Shown here: piece by piece, positions 31,388 through 40,539 of the stretch
Numbering within the stretch: the stretch's first letter is position 1
Layout of the letters: each line of letters opens with the position of its first letter
Source of the DNA: Bacillota bacterium
Lineage (GTDB): Bacteria; Bacillota; Sulfobacillia; JAJZIM01
Direction of reading: 5' to 3'
Assembly (NCBI GenBank): GCA_021810565.1
Contig: JAJZIM010000024.1
Location: 1-42,558, forward strand
DNA length: 42,558 nucleotides
Notes under the pieces: generated by a model
Seen by the model: only the letters and a program-made list of their open reading frames with translations
Told to the model about the DNA's origin: nothing
The model's database searches: none
Translations under genes and position numbers: made by a program

Positions 31388-33517
31388 ATGGAAGCTAAAA
31401 AGTTCGAAATGGAGTTGGGGGGGAGGACCTTCTCCATCGAGGTGGGAAGGTTGGCCCGTCAGGCCAACGGCGCTGCCATGGTCCGCTACGGCGACACGGT
31501 TACCCTGTCGGCGGCCACCGCCTCCAAGCAGCCGCGCCAGGGCATCGACTTCTTTCCCCTGACGGTGGACATGGAGGAGCGGCTGTACGCCGTGGGCCGG
31601 ATCCCCGGGGGCTTCATCAAGCGCGAGGGGCGGCCCACGGAGAAGGGCATCCTGATCTGCCGGCTCACCGACCGGCCCATCCGTCCGCTGTTCCCCAAGG
31701 GGTTTCGCAACGACGTGCAGGTGGTCAACTCGGCTTTGTCGGTGGACCACGACAACCCGCTGGAAGTCTGCGTCATGAACGGCGCCTCGGCGGCCCTGTC
31801 GGTGTCGGACATCCCCTTCGCCGGGCCGGTGGGGGCGGTCATCGTCGGCCTGGTGAACGATCAGTTCGTGGTCAACCCCACCCTCAAGCAGGCCGAGGAG
31901 AGCCTGCTGCACCTGACGGTGGCCGGCACCAAGGACGCCGTGCTGATGATCGAGGCGGGGGCCAAGGAGGTGCCCGAGGAGACCATCCTGGACGCCATCA
32001 TGTTCGGACATCGGCATATCGTGCAGCTGGTCCAGTTCCAGGAGGAGATCGCGCGGGCGGTGGGAAAGCCCAAGCTGGAGGTTCCCATCTTCCGCCCGGA
32101 GGCGGAGTTGGAGGCTGCGGTGCGGGAGGCGGCCACCGAGCCGCTGCGTCGGGCCATGCGCAATCCGGACAAGCTGGCCCGGGAGGAGGACGTGGAGCGG
32201 GTCAAGGCCGAGGTCAAGGAACGCCTCGGGGAGGTCTATCCCGACCGGGAGCGGGAGATCGGTCAGGTGCTCCACGAGATCCTCAAGCACGAGGTGCGCC
32301 GGGACATCCTGGAGCGCGGCACGCGTCCCGACGGGCGGGGGCCCAAAGAGATCCGTCCCATCTCCGTGGAGGTGGGGGTGTTGCCCCGGACCCACGGCAC
32401 CGGCCTGTTCACCCGGGGGCAGACCCAGGCCCTCACCGTGTGCACCCTGGGCACCGTCAGCGACGTGCAGGTGCTGGACGGCCTGGGAGTGGAGCAGTTC
32501 AAGCGCTACATCCACCACTACAGTTTCCCGCCTTTCTCCACCGGTGAGACCAAGCCCATGCGGGGGCCCAGTCGGCGGGACATCGGCCACGGCGCCTTGG
32601 CGGAGCGGGCCTTGTTGCCCATGATCCCCACGGTGGAGGAGTTCCCCTACACCCTGCGCCTGGTCTCGGAGATCCTGGAATCCAACGGATCCAGCTCCAT
32701 GGCCAGCGTATGCGGGAGCACCCTGGCGCTGATGGACGCGGGAGTGCCCATCAAGGCTCCGGTGGCGGGCGTGGCCATGGGCCTGGTGAAGGAGGAGGAC
32801 GGAGCGGCCATCCTCACGGATATCCAGGGGATCGAGGACGCCCTGGGGGACATGGATTTCAAGGTGGCCGGCACCCGCGCGGGCGTCACCGCCATCCAGA
32901 TGGACATGAAGATCGCCGGCATCGACCGGGAGCTGTTGAGCCGCGCCTTGGCGCAGGCCCGGGAGGGAAGGCTGTTCATCCTGGACCAGATGCTCGAGGT
33001 CATCGACGCGCCGCGGCGTGAGATGTCCCCCTACGCGCCGCGGATCATCGTCACCCATGTGCCGCCGGACAAGATCCGGGAGGTGATCGGACCCGGCGGG
33101 AAGACCATCAACCACATCATCGAGGCCTCCCAGGTGGACGACAAGAAGGTCGAGATCGACATCGAGGACGACGGCACCATCTACATCGCCTGCGCCAACG
33201 CGGCGGCGGCGCAGAAGGCCCTCCAGATGATCGAGGACCTGACCCGACCGGTGGAGGTGGGCGGCGTCTACACCGGACGGGTCACCCGCGTGACCAATTT
33301 CGGCGCCTTCGTGGAGATCGCCCCCGGCAAGGAAGGGCTGGTACACATCTCCCAGTTGGCGCGGGAGCGGGTGGGACGGGTGGAGGACGTGGTGAACGTG
33401 GGCGACGAGGTGACGGTGAAGGTCACCGAGATCGACCGGATGAACCGCATCAACCTGTCGCGCAAGGACCTGCTCCCGCCGGGAGAGCCGGCGGTTGCAC
33501 CGGCGCGGCGCGAATAG
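31388..33517 (+). CDS. pnp: Polynucleotide phosphorylase
   Basis: 709 residues. Two RNase PH domains: the first (about 1-230) has [34 protein letters not shown]; the second (about 310-540) has [14 protein letters not shown] and [16 protein letters not shown], the phosphate and metal sites. A KH domain has [12 protein letters not shown] (about 566), and an S1 domain [15 protein letters not shown] (about 628). 3'-5' phosphorolytic RNA decay. The start ATG 31388 follows TAGGAGGAG; upstream in-frame Met 31355 and 31370 overlap the terminator region and are unlikely. Confidence 0.97.
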   Translation: MEAKKFEMELGGRTFSIEVGRLARQANGAAMVRYGDTVTLSAATASKQPRQGIDFFPLTVDMEERLYAVGRIPGGFIKREGRPTEKGILICRLTDRPIRPLFPKGFRNDVQVVNSALSVDHDNPLEVCVMNGASAALSVSDIPFAGPVGAVIVGLVNDQFVVNPTLKQAEESLLHLTVAGTKDAVLMIEAGAKEVPEETILDAIMFGHRHIVQLVQFQEEIARAVGKPKLEVPIFRPEAELEAAVREAATEPLRRAMRNPDKLAREEDVERVKAEVKERLGEVYPDREREIGQVLHEILKHEVRRDILERGTRPDGRGPKEIRPISVEVGVLPRTHGTGLFTRGQTQALTVCTLGTVSDVQVLDGLGVEQFKRYIHHYSFPPFSTGETKPMRGPSRRDIGHGALAERALLPMIPTVEEFPYTLRLVSEILESNGSSSMASVCGSTLALMDAGVPIKAPVAGVAMGLVKEEDGAAILTDIQGIEDALGDMDFKVAGTRAGVTAIQMDMKIAGIDRELLSRALAQAREGRLFILDQMLEVIDAPRREMSPYAPRIIVTHVPPDKIREVIGPGGKTINHIIEASQVDDKKVEIDIEDDGTIYIACANAAAAQKALQMIEDLTRPVEVGGVYTGRVTRVTNFGAFVEIAPGKEGLVHISQLARERVGRVEDVVNVGDEVTVKVTEIDRMNRINLSRKDLLPPGEPAVAPARRE

Positions 33518-33551
33518 CGGCGGCACCGCCAGCGGCGCGCCGACGAAAAAA

Positions 33552-33580
33552 CGGCTCCCCCGGGGGAGTCGATTTTTTTT
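33552..33580 (+). terminator. Rho-independent terminator after pnp
   Basis: A 10-bp stem (CGGCTCCCCC with GGGGGAGTCG, one G-T) is followed by A and eight T. The end of the large operon is here or shortly after. Confidence 0.85.
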
Positions 33581-33644
33581 GCACCGGTGGCCTGCCCGCG
33601 CAGGGGCCGGCATATCCTCTGACGACGGCGAGAGGAGGGCCGGG

Positions 33645-34334
33645 ATGCGGCGCTGCGGCGGGCGGGGCATGCTGCTCCTGGGGGCGGCGGCCAGCGCCCT
33701 GTGGCTGGGAGCGGCGGCGGTGGGAGGACCGCCGCCCGGCGCGGTCTATCGGGGCGATGCGCGCCATCCCCGGGTGGCCCTGGAGTGCAACGTGGACTGG
33801 GGTGGGGAGTACCTGCCGGGGATGCTGGACGTGCTGCGGCAAGACCACGCCCACATCACCTTTTTCCTGACCGGCGCCTGGGCCCAGGCCCACCCGGCCC
33901 TGGCCCGGGAGCTGGCCGCGGCGGGGGAGGAGATCGGCAACCACGGCTGGCGCCACGTGCACGTGGCCGCCCTGTCGGAGCAGGCCAACCGCCGGGAGAT
34001 GGCGCACGGCCAGCGGGTGATCGCGGCCGCCAGCGGGGTGGTGCCGCGCCTGTACGCCCCCCCCTACGGGGAGCTGTCCCCGGCGGTGCTGGCGGCGGCG
34101 GCGGGTTTGGGGCTGCGGGTGATCATGTGGACGGCGGACACCGTCGACTGGCAGCCCCAGCGCACGCCTGCGGCGATCCGGCAGCGGGCCGTGGTCCGCG
34201 CCAAAAACGGCGCCCTGATCCTGATCCACCCCACTGCGCGCACCCTGGCCGCGCTGCCGGGAATCCTGGCGGGGCTGCGGAGGCGGGGCTATCAGGTGAC
34301 CACGGTGTCCCAGGTGCTGGGAAGCCCGCGGTGA
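33645..34334 (+). CDS. ylxY: YlxY-type polysaccharide deacetylase-like protein
   Basis: 229 residues with a signal peptide (MLLLGAAASALWLGAAAVGG). NodB-fold landmarks: VALECNVDWGGEYLPGMLDVL, HITFFLTGAWAQ, EEIGNHGWRHVHV, PRLYAPPYGEL, and GALILIHPT near the C-terminus. The metal-binding His pair (HGWRH) is present, but the first motif reads NVDWGGE instead of the TFDDG of active deacetylases, as in YlxY of Bacillus. Position behind pnp and before the M16 peptidase and dut genes is the YlxY location. ATG follows GAGAGGAGGG. Catalytic activity uncertain; probably a wall- or spore-related exported protein. Confidence 0.87.
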   Translation: MRRCGGRGMLLLGAAASALWLGAAAVGGPPPGAVYRGDARHPRVALECNVDWGGEYLPGMLDVLRQDHAHITFFLTGAWAQAHPALARELAAAGEEIGNHGWRHVHVAALSEQANRREMAHGQRVIAAASGVVPRLYAPPYGELSPAVLAAAAGLGLRVIMWTADTVDWQPQRTPAAIRQRAVVRAKNGALILIHPTARTLAALPGILAGLRRRGYQVTTVSQVLGSPR

Positions 34335-34372
34335 GGCGCCCCGACTTGCCGCGGCTCCGGCGGTGCTGGGAT

Positions 34373-35161
34373 TCAGTAGCAGTAGCCGAAGCCGAGGCGG
34401 TACCAGCGGCGCACCCAGGGGTCAGGCGTCGGCGCCGGTGCGGGGTACAGGATCGGGGCCGGCGGGACGTATTCGGCCGGGGCCGCGGCGGGGGCATACG
34501 AGACGGTGAAGCCGCCGCGGCGAGTGAGGGGTCCCGGAGCGGCCAGGACGGGCCCGTAGGGGCTGCCGATGCTCAGGGCCAGGTTGTCGAGCCGGGCTGG
34601 AGAGTAGCGGCTTCCTCCCAGGGTGAGGCCGGCGCTGCGGAAGGTGGCCGCCCCGAAGTCGGCCAGGGGCAAGGGGCCTCCGCCCCATTGGGAGGGATCC
34701 TCCACCACCCACTCCGCGGAGGCGCCGCTGGAGCGGTAGCGAACCAGGTGGGTGAAGCCCTGTCCGGAGGTCTCGTCCAGCACCCGCAGCCGCCACAGGT
34801 TGGCCGCCACCTCCCGGACGGAGGCGTGCACCGTGTCCCCCGGCTCCACGGGCAGCACCACGCGCTGGGCTCCCGGCAGGGCCTCCCACCAGGCGAAGTA
34901 GGCGAGGCCGTAGGGGGTCAGGTTCTGCTCCGTGCCGGCCTGCACCAAGCCGCCGTCGTGCAGCCCGCCCACCCCCACCCAGACGGAGGAGTAGCCGTAA
35001 CCCGACACCGCGGGCACCGTCCAGGTGCCCGCCGCGCCGGTCACCCCCGCTCGCGCCACGGCGTAGCCGGCCCAGTTGCTGCTGGTGACGGAGTAGGTGG
35101 TGGCCGTCACGCCGGTCGAGCCCACCAGGCAGCCCATGAGGAGACAGATCAGAAAGCGCAT
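34373..35161 (-). CDS. Secreted G1-family (glutamic) peptidase-like protein
   Basis: 262 residues. The signal peptide is MRFLICLLMGCLVGSTGVTA. The mature part begins SVTSSNWAGYAV and contains WTVPAV, SSVWVGVGGLHDGGLVQAGTEQ with the putative catalytic Gln74, AWWEALPG, and ASAEWVVEDPSQW with the Glu150/Glu154 pair. This is the order of the eqolisin (peptidase G1) fold, whose members use a Gln/Glu dyad and work at acid pH. The C-terminus is Pro-rich and ends in a Tyr/Arg-rich segment. ATG 35161 follows AAAGGGGGG. The gene is opposite to its neighbours and interrupts the conserved ylxY-mlpA-dut order. Function as secreted scavenging peptidase is inferred. Confidence 0.8.
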   Translation of the reverse strand: MRFLICLLMGCLVGSTGVTATTYSVTSSNWAGYAVARAGVTGAAGTWTVPAVSGYGYSSVWVGVGGLHDGGLVQAGTEQNLTPYGLAYFAWWEALPGAQRVVLPVEPGDTVHASVREVAANLWRLRVLDETSGQGFTHLVRYRSSGASAEWVVEDPSQWGGGPLPLADFGAATFRSAGLTLGGSRYSPARLDNLALSIGSPYGPVLAAPGPLTRRGGFTVSYAPAAAPAEYVPPAPILYPAPAPTPDPWVRRWYRLGFGYCY

Positions 35162-35355
35162 CCCGTATCCCCCCTTTGGACCCAGGATATCGCGGGAGGG
35201 GGCCGCGGGTCCTGACCGGGGGCTGATAAAGGGCTGACAATGGGGGAGCCGTCCGGTGCGGGCCTTGCAGGAATTCTGAGCCGCGGAGTCGAATATGTCC
35301 CCTCCTGCAAGAGCCGCGAGCTCTCCCAATCTCGGGCAGCGGAGGGTTTTAAGGC
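35162..35355. other. Divergent intergenic region
   Basis: 194 bases between the minus-strand peptidase and the plus-strand M16 peptidase. It contains a 9-bp inverted repeat, CTTGCAGGA (35264-35272) and TCCTGCAAG (35303-35311), 30 bases apart, that could be an operator. No confident promoter hexamers seen. Confidence 0.4.
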
Positions 35356-36621
35356 GTGACTTTCTATCGCAAGACGGAGCTTCCCAACGGGCTGCGGATC
35401 ATCAGCGAGGAGATCCCCCACCTGCGATCCGTGGCCGTGGGGGTGTGGGTGGTTTCCGGCTCCCGCTACGAGGCGGCGGAGGTGGCGGGCGTGTCCCACT
35501 TCCTGGAACATCTGTTGTTCAAAGGGACGGAGCGGCGCAGCGCCCGGGAGATCGCCCAAGCCATGGACGCCGTGGGCGGCCAACTGAATGCCTTCACCGG
35601 GAAGGAATACACCTGCTTCTACGCCAAAGTGTTGGACCAGCACCTGCCGTTGGCCCTGGATCTGCTGGCGGACATGCTGCTTTGCTCCCGGATGGATGCG
35701 GCGGACATCCAGAAGGAGAAAGGCGTGATCGTGGAGGAGATCAAGCTGTACGAGGACACCCCGGACGAGTTGGTGCATGACCTGTTCACCCAGGCGGTGT
35801 GGGAGCGCCATCCCCTGGGACGGGCCATCCTGGGCACCGCCCAGACGGTGGAGGGGCTGTCCGGGGAAGCCATCGGGGAGTACTACCGGTGCCGCTACGC
35901 CCCCGGCAACATGGTGGTGGCCGCCGCGGGCCACCTGAACCACGATCGGCTGGTGGAGGAGGTGGCCCGCCTCTTCGAGGGCTTCCGACGGCCGACGGTG
36001 CGTCCCCAGGTCCAGCCGCCGCGCAACCAGAGCGGCGTCCTGGTGCGCCCGAAGGACACGGAGCAGGTGCACCTTTGCCTGGGCACTCCCGGCGTGAGCC
36101 ACGACGACGCGGCCCGCTATCCGCTGCACATCCTGAACACCATCCTGGGGGGCGGCTCCAGCTCCCGCTTCTTCCAGGAGATCCGGGAGGAGCGGGGCCT
36201 GGCCTACTCGGTATACTCCTACGAGACCACCTACAAGGACACCGGGCTGTTCACCGTGTACGCCGGGATGAGCCCCCGCTACGTCCGGGAGGTGGTGGAC
36301 ATCATCACCCGGGAACTGGAGGCGGTGCGCCGGGAGGGGATCCGGCCCGAGGAGCTGGCCCGGGCCAAGGAGCAGCTGAAGGGCAACCTGGTCCTGGGGC
36401 TGGAGAGCTCCTCCAGCCGCATGAGCCGGCTGGGCCGCCAGGAGCTGTGCCTGCGCCAGGTGGAGAGCCCCGACGAGGTAATCGCCGCCATCGACGCGGT
36501 GGAGCTGGACCAGGTGCGCGAGTTGGCCGCCTCCCTCTTGCGCCCGGAGGAGCTGGCCCTGGCGGCCATCGGTCCGGTGCCCAAGGAGCTGGACCTGCCG
36601 GGGATGTTGCGCCCGTGCTGA
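35356..36621 (+). CDS. mlpA: M16-family zinc peptidase (MlpA/YmxG type)
   Basis: 421 residues, the one-subunit bacterial M16 size. The inverted zinc motif HFLEH is at 48-52, followed about 75 residues later by [14 protein letters not shown] providing the third ligand. The second half carries the non-catalytic M16 lobe ([38 protein letters not shown], the family R/Y block). Located between ylxY and dut as in Bacillus, hence the mlpA symbol. GTG 35356 is preceded by GGAGGG. Overlaps dut by seven bases. Role: processing peptidase in the cytoplasm, substrates unknown. Confidence 0.9.
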   Translation: MTFYRKTELPNGLRIISEEIPHLRSVAVGVWVVSGSRYEAAEVAGVSHFLEHLLFKGTERRSAREIAQAMDAVGGQLNAFTGKEYTCFYAKVLDQHLPLALDLLADMLLCSRMDAADIQKEKGVIVEEIKLYEDTPDELVHDLFTQAVWERHPLGRAILGTAQTVEGLSGEAIGEYYRCRYAPGNMVVAAAGHLNHDRLVEEVARLFEGFRRPTVRPQVQPPRNQSGVLVRPKDTEQVHLCLGTPGVSHDDAARYPLHILNTILGGGSSSRFFQEIREERGLAYSVYSYETTYKDTGLFTVYAGMSPRYVREVVDIITRELEAVRREGIRPEELARAKEQLKGNLVLGLESSSSRMSRLGRQELCLRQVESPDEVIAAIDAVELDQVRELAASLLRPEELALAAIGPVPKELDLPGMLRPC

Positions 36622-37058
36622 TCGTGGAGGCCCGGCGGCTGGACGGCGCTTCGGACCTGCCCCTGCCCGCCTACCAAACCGCCCTGGCCGCCGGCATGGA
36701 CCTGGTGGCGGCGGTGGAGGGCGAGGTGGTCATCGCGCCGGGGGAGCGGCTTTTGGTGCCCACGGGGATTTCCCTGGCCATCCCCGAGGGGCACGAGGGG
36801 CAGGTGCGTCCCCGCAGCGGCTTGGCCCTGCGCCACGGGATCACCCTCCTGAACAGCCCCGGCACCGTGGACGCAGACTACCGGGGAGAGGTGAAGGTGC
36901 TCCTGGTGAACCTGGGGCAGGACCCCTTCACCCTGCGTCGGGGCGAGCGCATCGCCCAGTTGATCTTCGCCAAGGTGGAGCAGGCCAAGCTGGTGGAGGC
37001 CCCGGTGCTGGACGACACCGGGCGGGGGCAGGGGGGATTTGGCCACACCGGACGCTGA
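36615..37058 (+). CDS. dut: Deoxyuridine 5'-triphosphate nucleotidohydrolase (dUTPase)
   Basis: 147 residues. All five dUTPase motifs are seen: AGMDLVAA (I), [11 protein letters not shown] (II), [20 protein letters not shown] (III, catalytic Asp and sugar-stacking Tyr), GERIAQLIF (IV) and [10 protein letters not shown] (V). Hydrolyses dUTP to dUMP, keeping uracil out of DNA. Start GTG 36615 overlaps the peptidase gene end, indicating coupling; GTG 36624 is an alternative. Trimeric cytosolic enzyme. Confidence 0.95.
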   Translation: MLIVEARRLDGASDLPLPAYQTALAAGMDLVAAVEGEVVIAPGERLLVPTGISLAIPEGHEGQVRPRSGLALRHGITLLNSPGTVDADYRGEVKVLLVNLGQDPFTLRRGERIAQLIFAKVEQAKLVEAPVLDDTGRGQGGFGHTGR

Positions 37059-37388
37059 ACAACAACAGATAATTTGTTAAATTCACATTATACCGCAGGA
37101 ATCCCGGCTCCGGGGGCGAAATAAGCGGTGATATGGCCTGGTGCCAGCCACTGACGGATGGCCTTCCCGGCGAGCGCCCGGGGAGGAGCCGGCGCGCGAC
37201 CGGCCTTCGCGGATGGCCGGTTTTGTCGTTGGGGGCAGCGCCCCCCCGGTACGAGCCGGCGGCCCGGACGGGTCCCAAGACGTGGGTTTGCGGCAGGGAT
37301 GCGCGGGATATTTTTTCAGGTTCCCGTCAGCCGGGTGTCAGGACGTCCTCGCAAGGCATGGTGTACCCTGGAGCAGGGGTGATGGACC
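37059..37388. other. 330-base gene-free region rich in hairpins
   Basis: It begins with an AT-rich stretch (37065-37095) suited to a promoter, though I find no pair of hexamers at proper spacing. Then come several G/C-rich stems, including GGGGGC...GCCCCC near 37231-37246. GGATGGCC occurs twice (about 37156 and 37211). The second copy is part of the terminator-like hairpin. No open frame with coding character. It may be a structured leader of the downstream regulator gene; no known riboswitch recognised. Confidence 0.4.
37199..37224 (+). terminator. Terminator-like hairpin
   Basis: ACCGGCC (37199-37205) pairs with GGCCGGT (37215-37221) and ends in four T. It could end the dut transcript or act in a leader of the next gene. 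Confidence 0.5.
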
Positions 37389-39800
37389 ATGGCGGATGAC
37401 GACGCGGCGCCCCTCCGGCAGGCCGGGTGGGAGCTGCGGCTATTGGGCGGGTTTGCCCTCACCGGCGCGGGCGGGGAGCCGATGCCGCCCATCGCCCCGC
37501 GGCTGCGGCTGCTTCTGGCCAGCCTGGCCCTGTTCCCGGGGGAGGAACAGGGCCGCGAGGGTTTGGCCAGCCGGTTGTGGCCGGAGTCGGATCAGGAGCA
37601 GGCCCGCACCAACCTGCGCAAGGCGTGGCACGAGCTGCGCCGGCGGCTGCCGCAGGCCGAGCGGCTGGTGGACGCGGCGGGGGAGACCCTGACCTGGCGC
37701 GCGGATGCCCCCTGCCGGGTGGACGCGGTGGAGTTTCGCCGCGCGGCGGAGGGGCGCACGGTGGAGGAGCTGGTTCGGGCGGCAGGGCTGTACCGGGGGG
37801 ATTTCCTGCCGGATCACTGGGAGGAATGGGTGCTGTCCCGCCGGGAGGAGCTGCGCCACCAATACCTGGGAGTCCTGGAGCGCCTGGCGGCCCTGATGGA
37901 GAGCCGCGGGCAGTACCGGGAGGCGCAACGGCGGGTGCGCCAACTCCTGGCGGAGGATCCGCTGCGGGAGGAGCACTGGCGGCGGCTCTTGCGCCTGGCG
38001 GGGCTGCAGCATGACCGGGCCGCGCTGGAGCACGCGTGGCGGGAGTGCGGCGAGTGGCTGCGCCGGGAGCTCGCGGTGGCGCCCAGCGAGGCCACGCGGC
38101 GCGCCTACGAGGCGGCGCGGGAGGAGGCCGAGCGCCCCGCCGTGAGGACGGCGGGCACCGCGCGCTGGGAGGAGCTTTTGGAAGGGGTGGAGGAGGAGCT
38201 CTTCGTGGGGCGCGAAGCGCTACGGGAGTGGTTCGCCACCTGGCTGACCACGGATGCGCCGCCGGCGTTGCTGGCGGTGCACGGACCGGGCGGCGTGGGG
38301 AAAAGCGCCCTGCTGCGCGCTTTCGCCCGCCAGGCGGCGCGGCAGGGGTGGGCCGTGCGAGTGCTGGACGCCCGGGACGTGCCGGACGTGCCCCGCGCCT
38401 TGGGGCGGGCCCTGGGGCGGGGGCAGGGGAGGCGGCTGGTGCTCCTGGACACCTGCGAGGCGGCGCCGGGGTTGGGGCGGCACCTGGCGGAGCACCTTTT
38501 GCCGCGGCTGGAGCACGGCTCGCGCCTGGTGGGGGCGGGTCGGTTTCCCCTGGGGCGCGCCTGGGCGGCGGACTCGCCTTGGCGGCGGGTGGTGCGGGAG
38601 GTGGCCCTGGCCGGCTTCAGCCCGGCGGAGAGCCGCGAGTACCTGCGCCGGCGCGGGGTGGTTTCCGAGCCGGTGGCGCAGCGGATATTGGACATGGGGG
38701 GCGGCAGTCCCCTGGCCCTCTCCCTGGCGGCGGACCTGGCGGTGGGAGCGGGGGCGGTGCGCTTTCCGGCCCCCGGGCAGTGGTCCCGGGTGCTGGGGGA
38801 GCTTTGCGACCAGCTGCTGCGGGAGGTGCCGAACCCCCAGCTGCGGGAACTCTTGGAGCTGGGCTGCGTGGTGCGCCAGTTCGACGCGGGTCTCCTGGAG
38901 GCCCTGGCCGGGCGCGGCGTGGGGCAGCAGGACCTGGAGCGGCTGGCCGGGCTGTCGGTGGTGGAGCCGTCCGAGCACGGGCTGCGGGTGCATGAGGAAG
39001 TGCGGGAACTGGTCCTAAAGCGGCTGGATCCGGCGGTGCTGCGGCGGCTGCAGGCGCAGGCGGCGGAGTGGTACCGGCGCCGCGCCGCGGCGGCCGAGGC
39101 CCGGGAGCGGGAGTGGCTGGTGGCGGAGCGGCTGTTTTTGTGCGGGGATCGGGTGGTGCACCAGTTCGTCTTCCCGCGGGAGCCGGAGGCCGAGGCGGTC
39201 TACCTGGATGCGGTGGGGGCGGCGGAGGCGCCGCGGCTGCGCCAGATCTGGCGCGTCTGGGCGGAGCAGGTCACCGGTGCCCCGCCCCGGGCCGCTATGC
39301 TCCGCGCGGTGGAGCGCCTGCTGGCCTATCCCGGTCTGGAGCTGCGGGCGGTGCGGGACGACTCGGGCAGCCTGGAGGGCTTTCGCGGCGTGCTGCCGGT
39401 GTGCCGGGAGTCGCTGCCGTTGCTTTGGGACCACCCCGCCTTCGGCAGCCTGGCGCACTCCCTCTGGAGCGATGCCTCCCAGTTGGCGCCGACCCCTCAG
39501 GAGAGCCGCTCCTACCACTTCACCTTCTCGGCCTTTTTGCCCCGGCTGGCGGGTCCGGTCCGGGCGGCCCTGGTGCGGGACGTGTTCGGATCCCTGGCCC
39601 GGGAGGGCAGCTACTACGTTTCCACCCCCGCGCCGGAATACAAGGCGCTTTTGGGGGTCTTCGGCTTTCGGCACCTGGCGTCCTTGCGCAACTGGGCCTA
39701 CGGGCCCCGCTGCCCCTGCGACCACTATGTGCTGGACCTGAGCCAAAGGGGCTTCGACGCCTGGGCGGAGGAGCTGGTGCGCCGGGTGTCCTCCTCCTGA
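37389..39800 (+). CDS. SARP/BTAD-type regulator with NTPase domain and GNAT-like C-terminus
   Basis: 803 residues. N-terminal OmpR-like DNA-binding domain (about 14-105: LRLLGGFALTGAGG...RLRLLLASLAL...ASRLWPES...RTNLRKAWHELRR). BTAD helical repeats (about 115-245: GLYRGDFLPDHWEEWVLSRREEL...LAEDPLREEHWRRLLRLAGL). A STAND/NB-ARC-type NTPase has Walker A HGPGGVGKSALL at 298-309, Walker B RLVLLDT near 350 and a winged-helix region to about 600. The last 170 residues (YYVSTPAPEYKALLGVFGFRHL near the end) have a GNAT-like look. A large one-component switch: ligand or protein binding would release DNA-binding through ATP hydrolysis. ATG 37389 has a poor site; context is otherwise clear. Confidence 0.82.
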   Translation: MADDDAAPLRQAGWELRLLGGFALTGAGGEPMPPIAPRLRLLLASLALFPGEEQGREGLASRLWPESDQEQARTNLRKAWHELRRRLPQAERLVDAAGETLTWRADAPCRVDAVEFRRAAEGRTVEELVRAAGLYRGDFLPDHWEEWVLSRREELRHQYLGVLERLAALMESRGQYREAQRRVRQLLAEDPLREEHWRRLLRLAGLQHDRAALEHAWRECGEWLRRELAVAPSEATRRAYEAAREEAERPAVRTAGTARWEELLEGVEEELFVGREALREWFATWLTTDAPPALLAVHGPGGVGKSALLRAFARQAARQGWAVRVLDARDVPDVPRALGRALGRGQGRRLVLLDTCEAAPGLGRHLAEHLLPRLEHGSRLVGAGRFPLGRAWAADSPWRRVVREVALAGFSPAESREYLRRRGVVSEPVAQRILDMGGGSPLALSLAADLAVGAGAVRFPAPGQWSRVLGELCDQLLREVPNPQLRELLELGCVVRQFDAGLLEALAGRGVGQQDLERLAGLSVVEPSEHGLRVHEEVRELVLKRLDPAVLRRLQAQAAEWYRRRAAAAEAREREWLVAERLFLCGDRVVHQFVFPREPEAEAVYLDAVGAAEAPRLRQIWRVWAEQVTGAPPRAAMLRAVERLLAYPGLELRAVRDDSGSLEGFRGVLPVCRESLPLLWDHPAFGSLAHSLWSDASQLAPTPQESRSYHFTFSAFLPRLAGPVRAALVRDVFGSLAREGSYYVSTPAPEYKALLGVFGFRHLASLRNWAYGPRCPCDHYVLDLSQRGFDAWAEELVRRVSSS

Positions 39801-39819
39801 GGGAACGCTGAGGGAACGC
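39798..39819. repeat. 11-bp tandem direct repeat
   Basis: TGAGGGAACGC occurs twice without a gap (39798-39808 and 39809-39819), beginning at the stop codon of the regulator gene. Probably a recent slippage duplication. Confidence 0.7.
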
Positions 39820-39871
39820 TGCCCCTGCTACGCTGAAGCGCGGCTGAAAGTCGGGCAAAAGGGGGGGGCGC

Positions 39872-40072
39872 ATGATTTCGGAAGGAGGGCCCAGGTCCCA
39901 ACTTTTCACGGTGCGCCTGTGGCGGGAGCAGTTGAACGGCGACCGCGAGGAGCTGCGGGGGCAGGTGCGCGACGTGGCCAGCGGCGAGGAACGCTATTTC
40001 CGCGATTGGGCGGACCTGGAGCGCTTCTTGCGGGAGAAGCTGCCGCCGGGCAAGGCTTCGCGCGACGGCTGA
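39872..40072 (+). CDS. Small conserved-type hypothetical protein (66 aa)
   Basis: 66 residues: SQLFTVRLWREQLNGDREELRGQVRDVASGEERYFRDWADLERFL. The pattern 'F.VR.W.E.l..gr.E.RG.v..v.sGe.ryFrdw..L..Fl' is one I know from many small Chloroflexi- and Firmicutes-type proteins of unknown function. It forms a compact beta sheet plus helix. ATG follows AAAAGGGGGGGG. It sits 71 bases after the SARP/BTAD regulator gene on the same strand, so it may be a target or partner. No function can be given. Confidence 0.7.
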   Translation: MISEGGPRSQLFTVRLWREQLNGDREELRGQVRDVASGEERYFRDWADLERFLREKLPPGKASRDG

Positions 40073-40539
40073 GGGAGGTCGGGCTATGGGGGAGCGGCGC
40101 GGGCTGGCGCTCCGGGAGTTGGGCTCTCCCAGCCCGGTGGACCGGGCGGCGCCGGGCCGGTTCCATGCGGCCCGCTGGCGCCGCTTTGGAACGGACGGTC
40201 GCTGTATCGGCGGGGCGGCGGCTGCGGTCGGACGTGCGGGGCAGGGCCGGCGGACCGAGAAGCGGGCCTGGGAGCATCCGGAGCGAGCATGGCGCCCGGT
40301 CCCGGATGATCCCGGGCTGCACGTCGGTACCGGCACGCTGCCCTCGGTGTGGCAGGACTGGGCGCCGGCCGAGGCGCACCTTCGCCGAGGGCTTGGCAGC
40401 TACAACCATGGCACGGATTGTTCCCCGTGCTCAGTACTGCCGGACAACTTTTAAGGGGACCAGTGGTTGGACCCCCTACGGCTTCCCCGAATAGATACAA
40501 AATGAGGCATACTCATGGGCCTCAAGAAACAGTACATGG
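40073..40539. other. Gene-free junction into an AT-rich island
   Basis: The first 370 bases are GC-rich and contain overlapping open frames on both strands without homology-like features. Base composition drops sharply near 40480. A hairpin with GGGGACCA (40455-40462) and TGGACCCC (40468-40475) lies near that change. The junction may be the insertion boundary of the following two-gene island. Confidence 0.45.

Noticed and set aside
30365-33670. Very long minus-strand open frame opposite ribF, rpsO and pnp
   Set aside because: Mirror of GC-rich codon use on the plus strand. His/Gly/Leu/Pro-rich composition, and true genes occupy the other strand.
37120-37320. Cobalamin riboswitch suggested by a GCCACTG string
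   Set aside because: Other conserved blocks of that riboswitch are absent, and the downstream gene is a regulator without B12 link.
40086-40454. 122-codon plus-strand frame and overlapping frames on both strands
   Set aside because: Arg/Ala/Gly-rich sequence without motifs, weak start context, and several equally long frames over the same bases.
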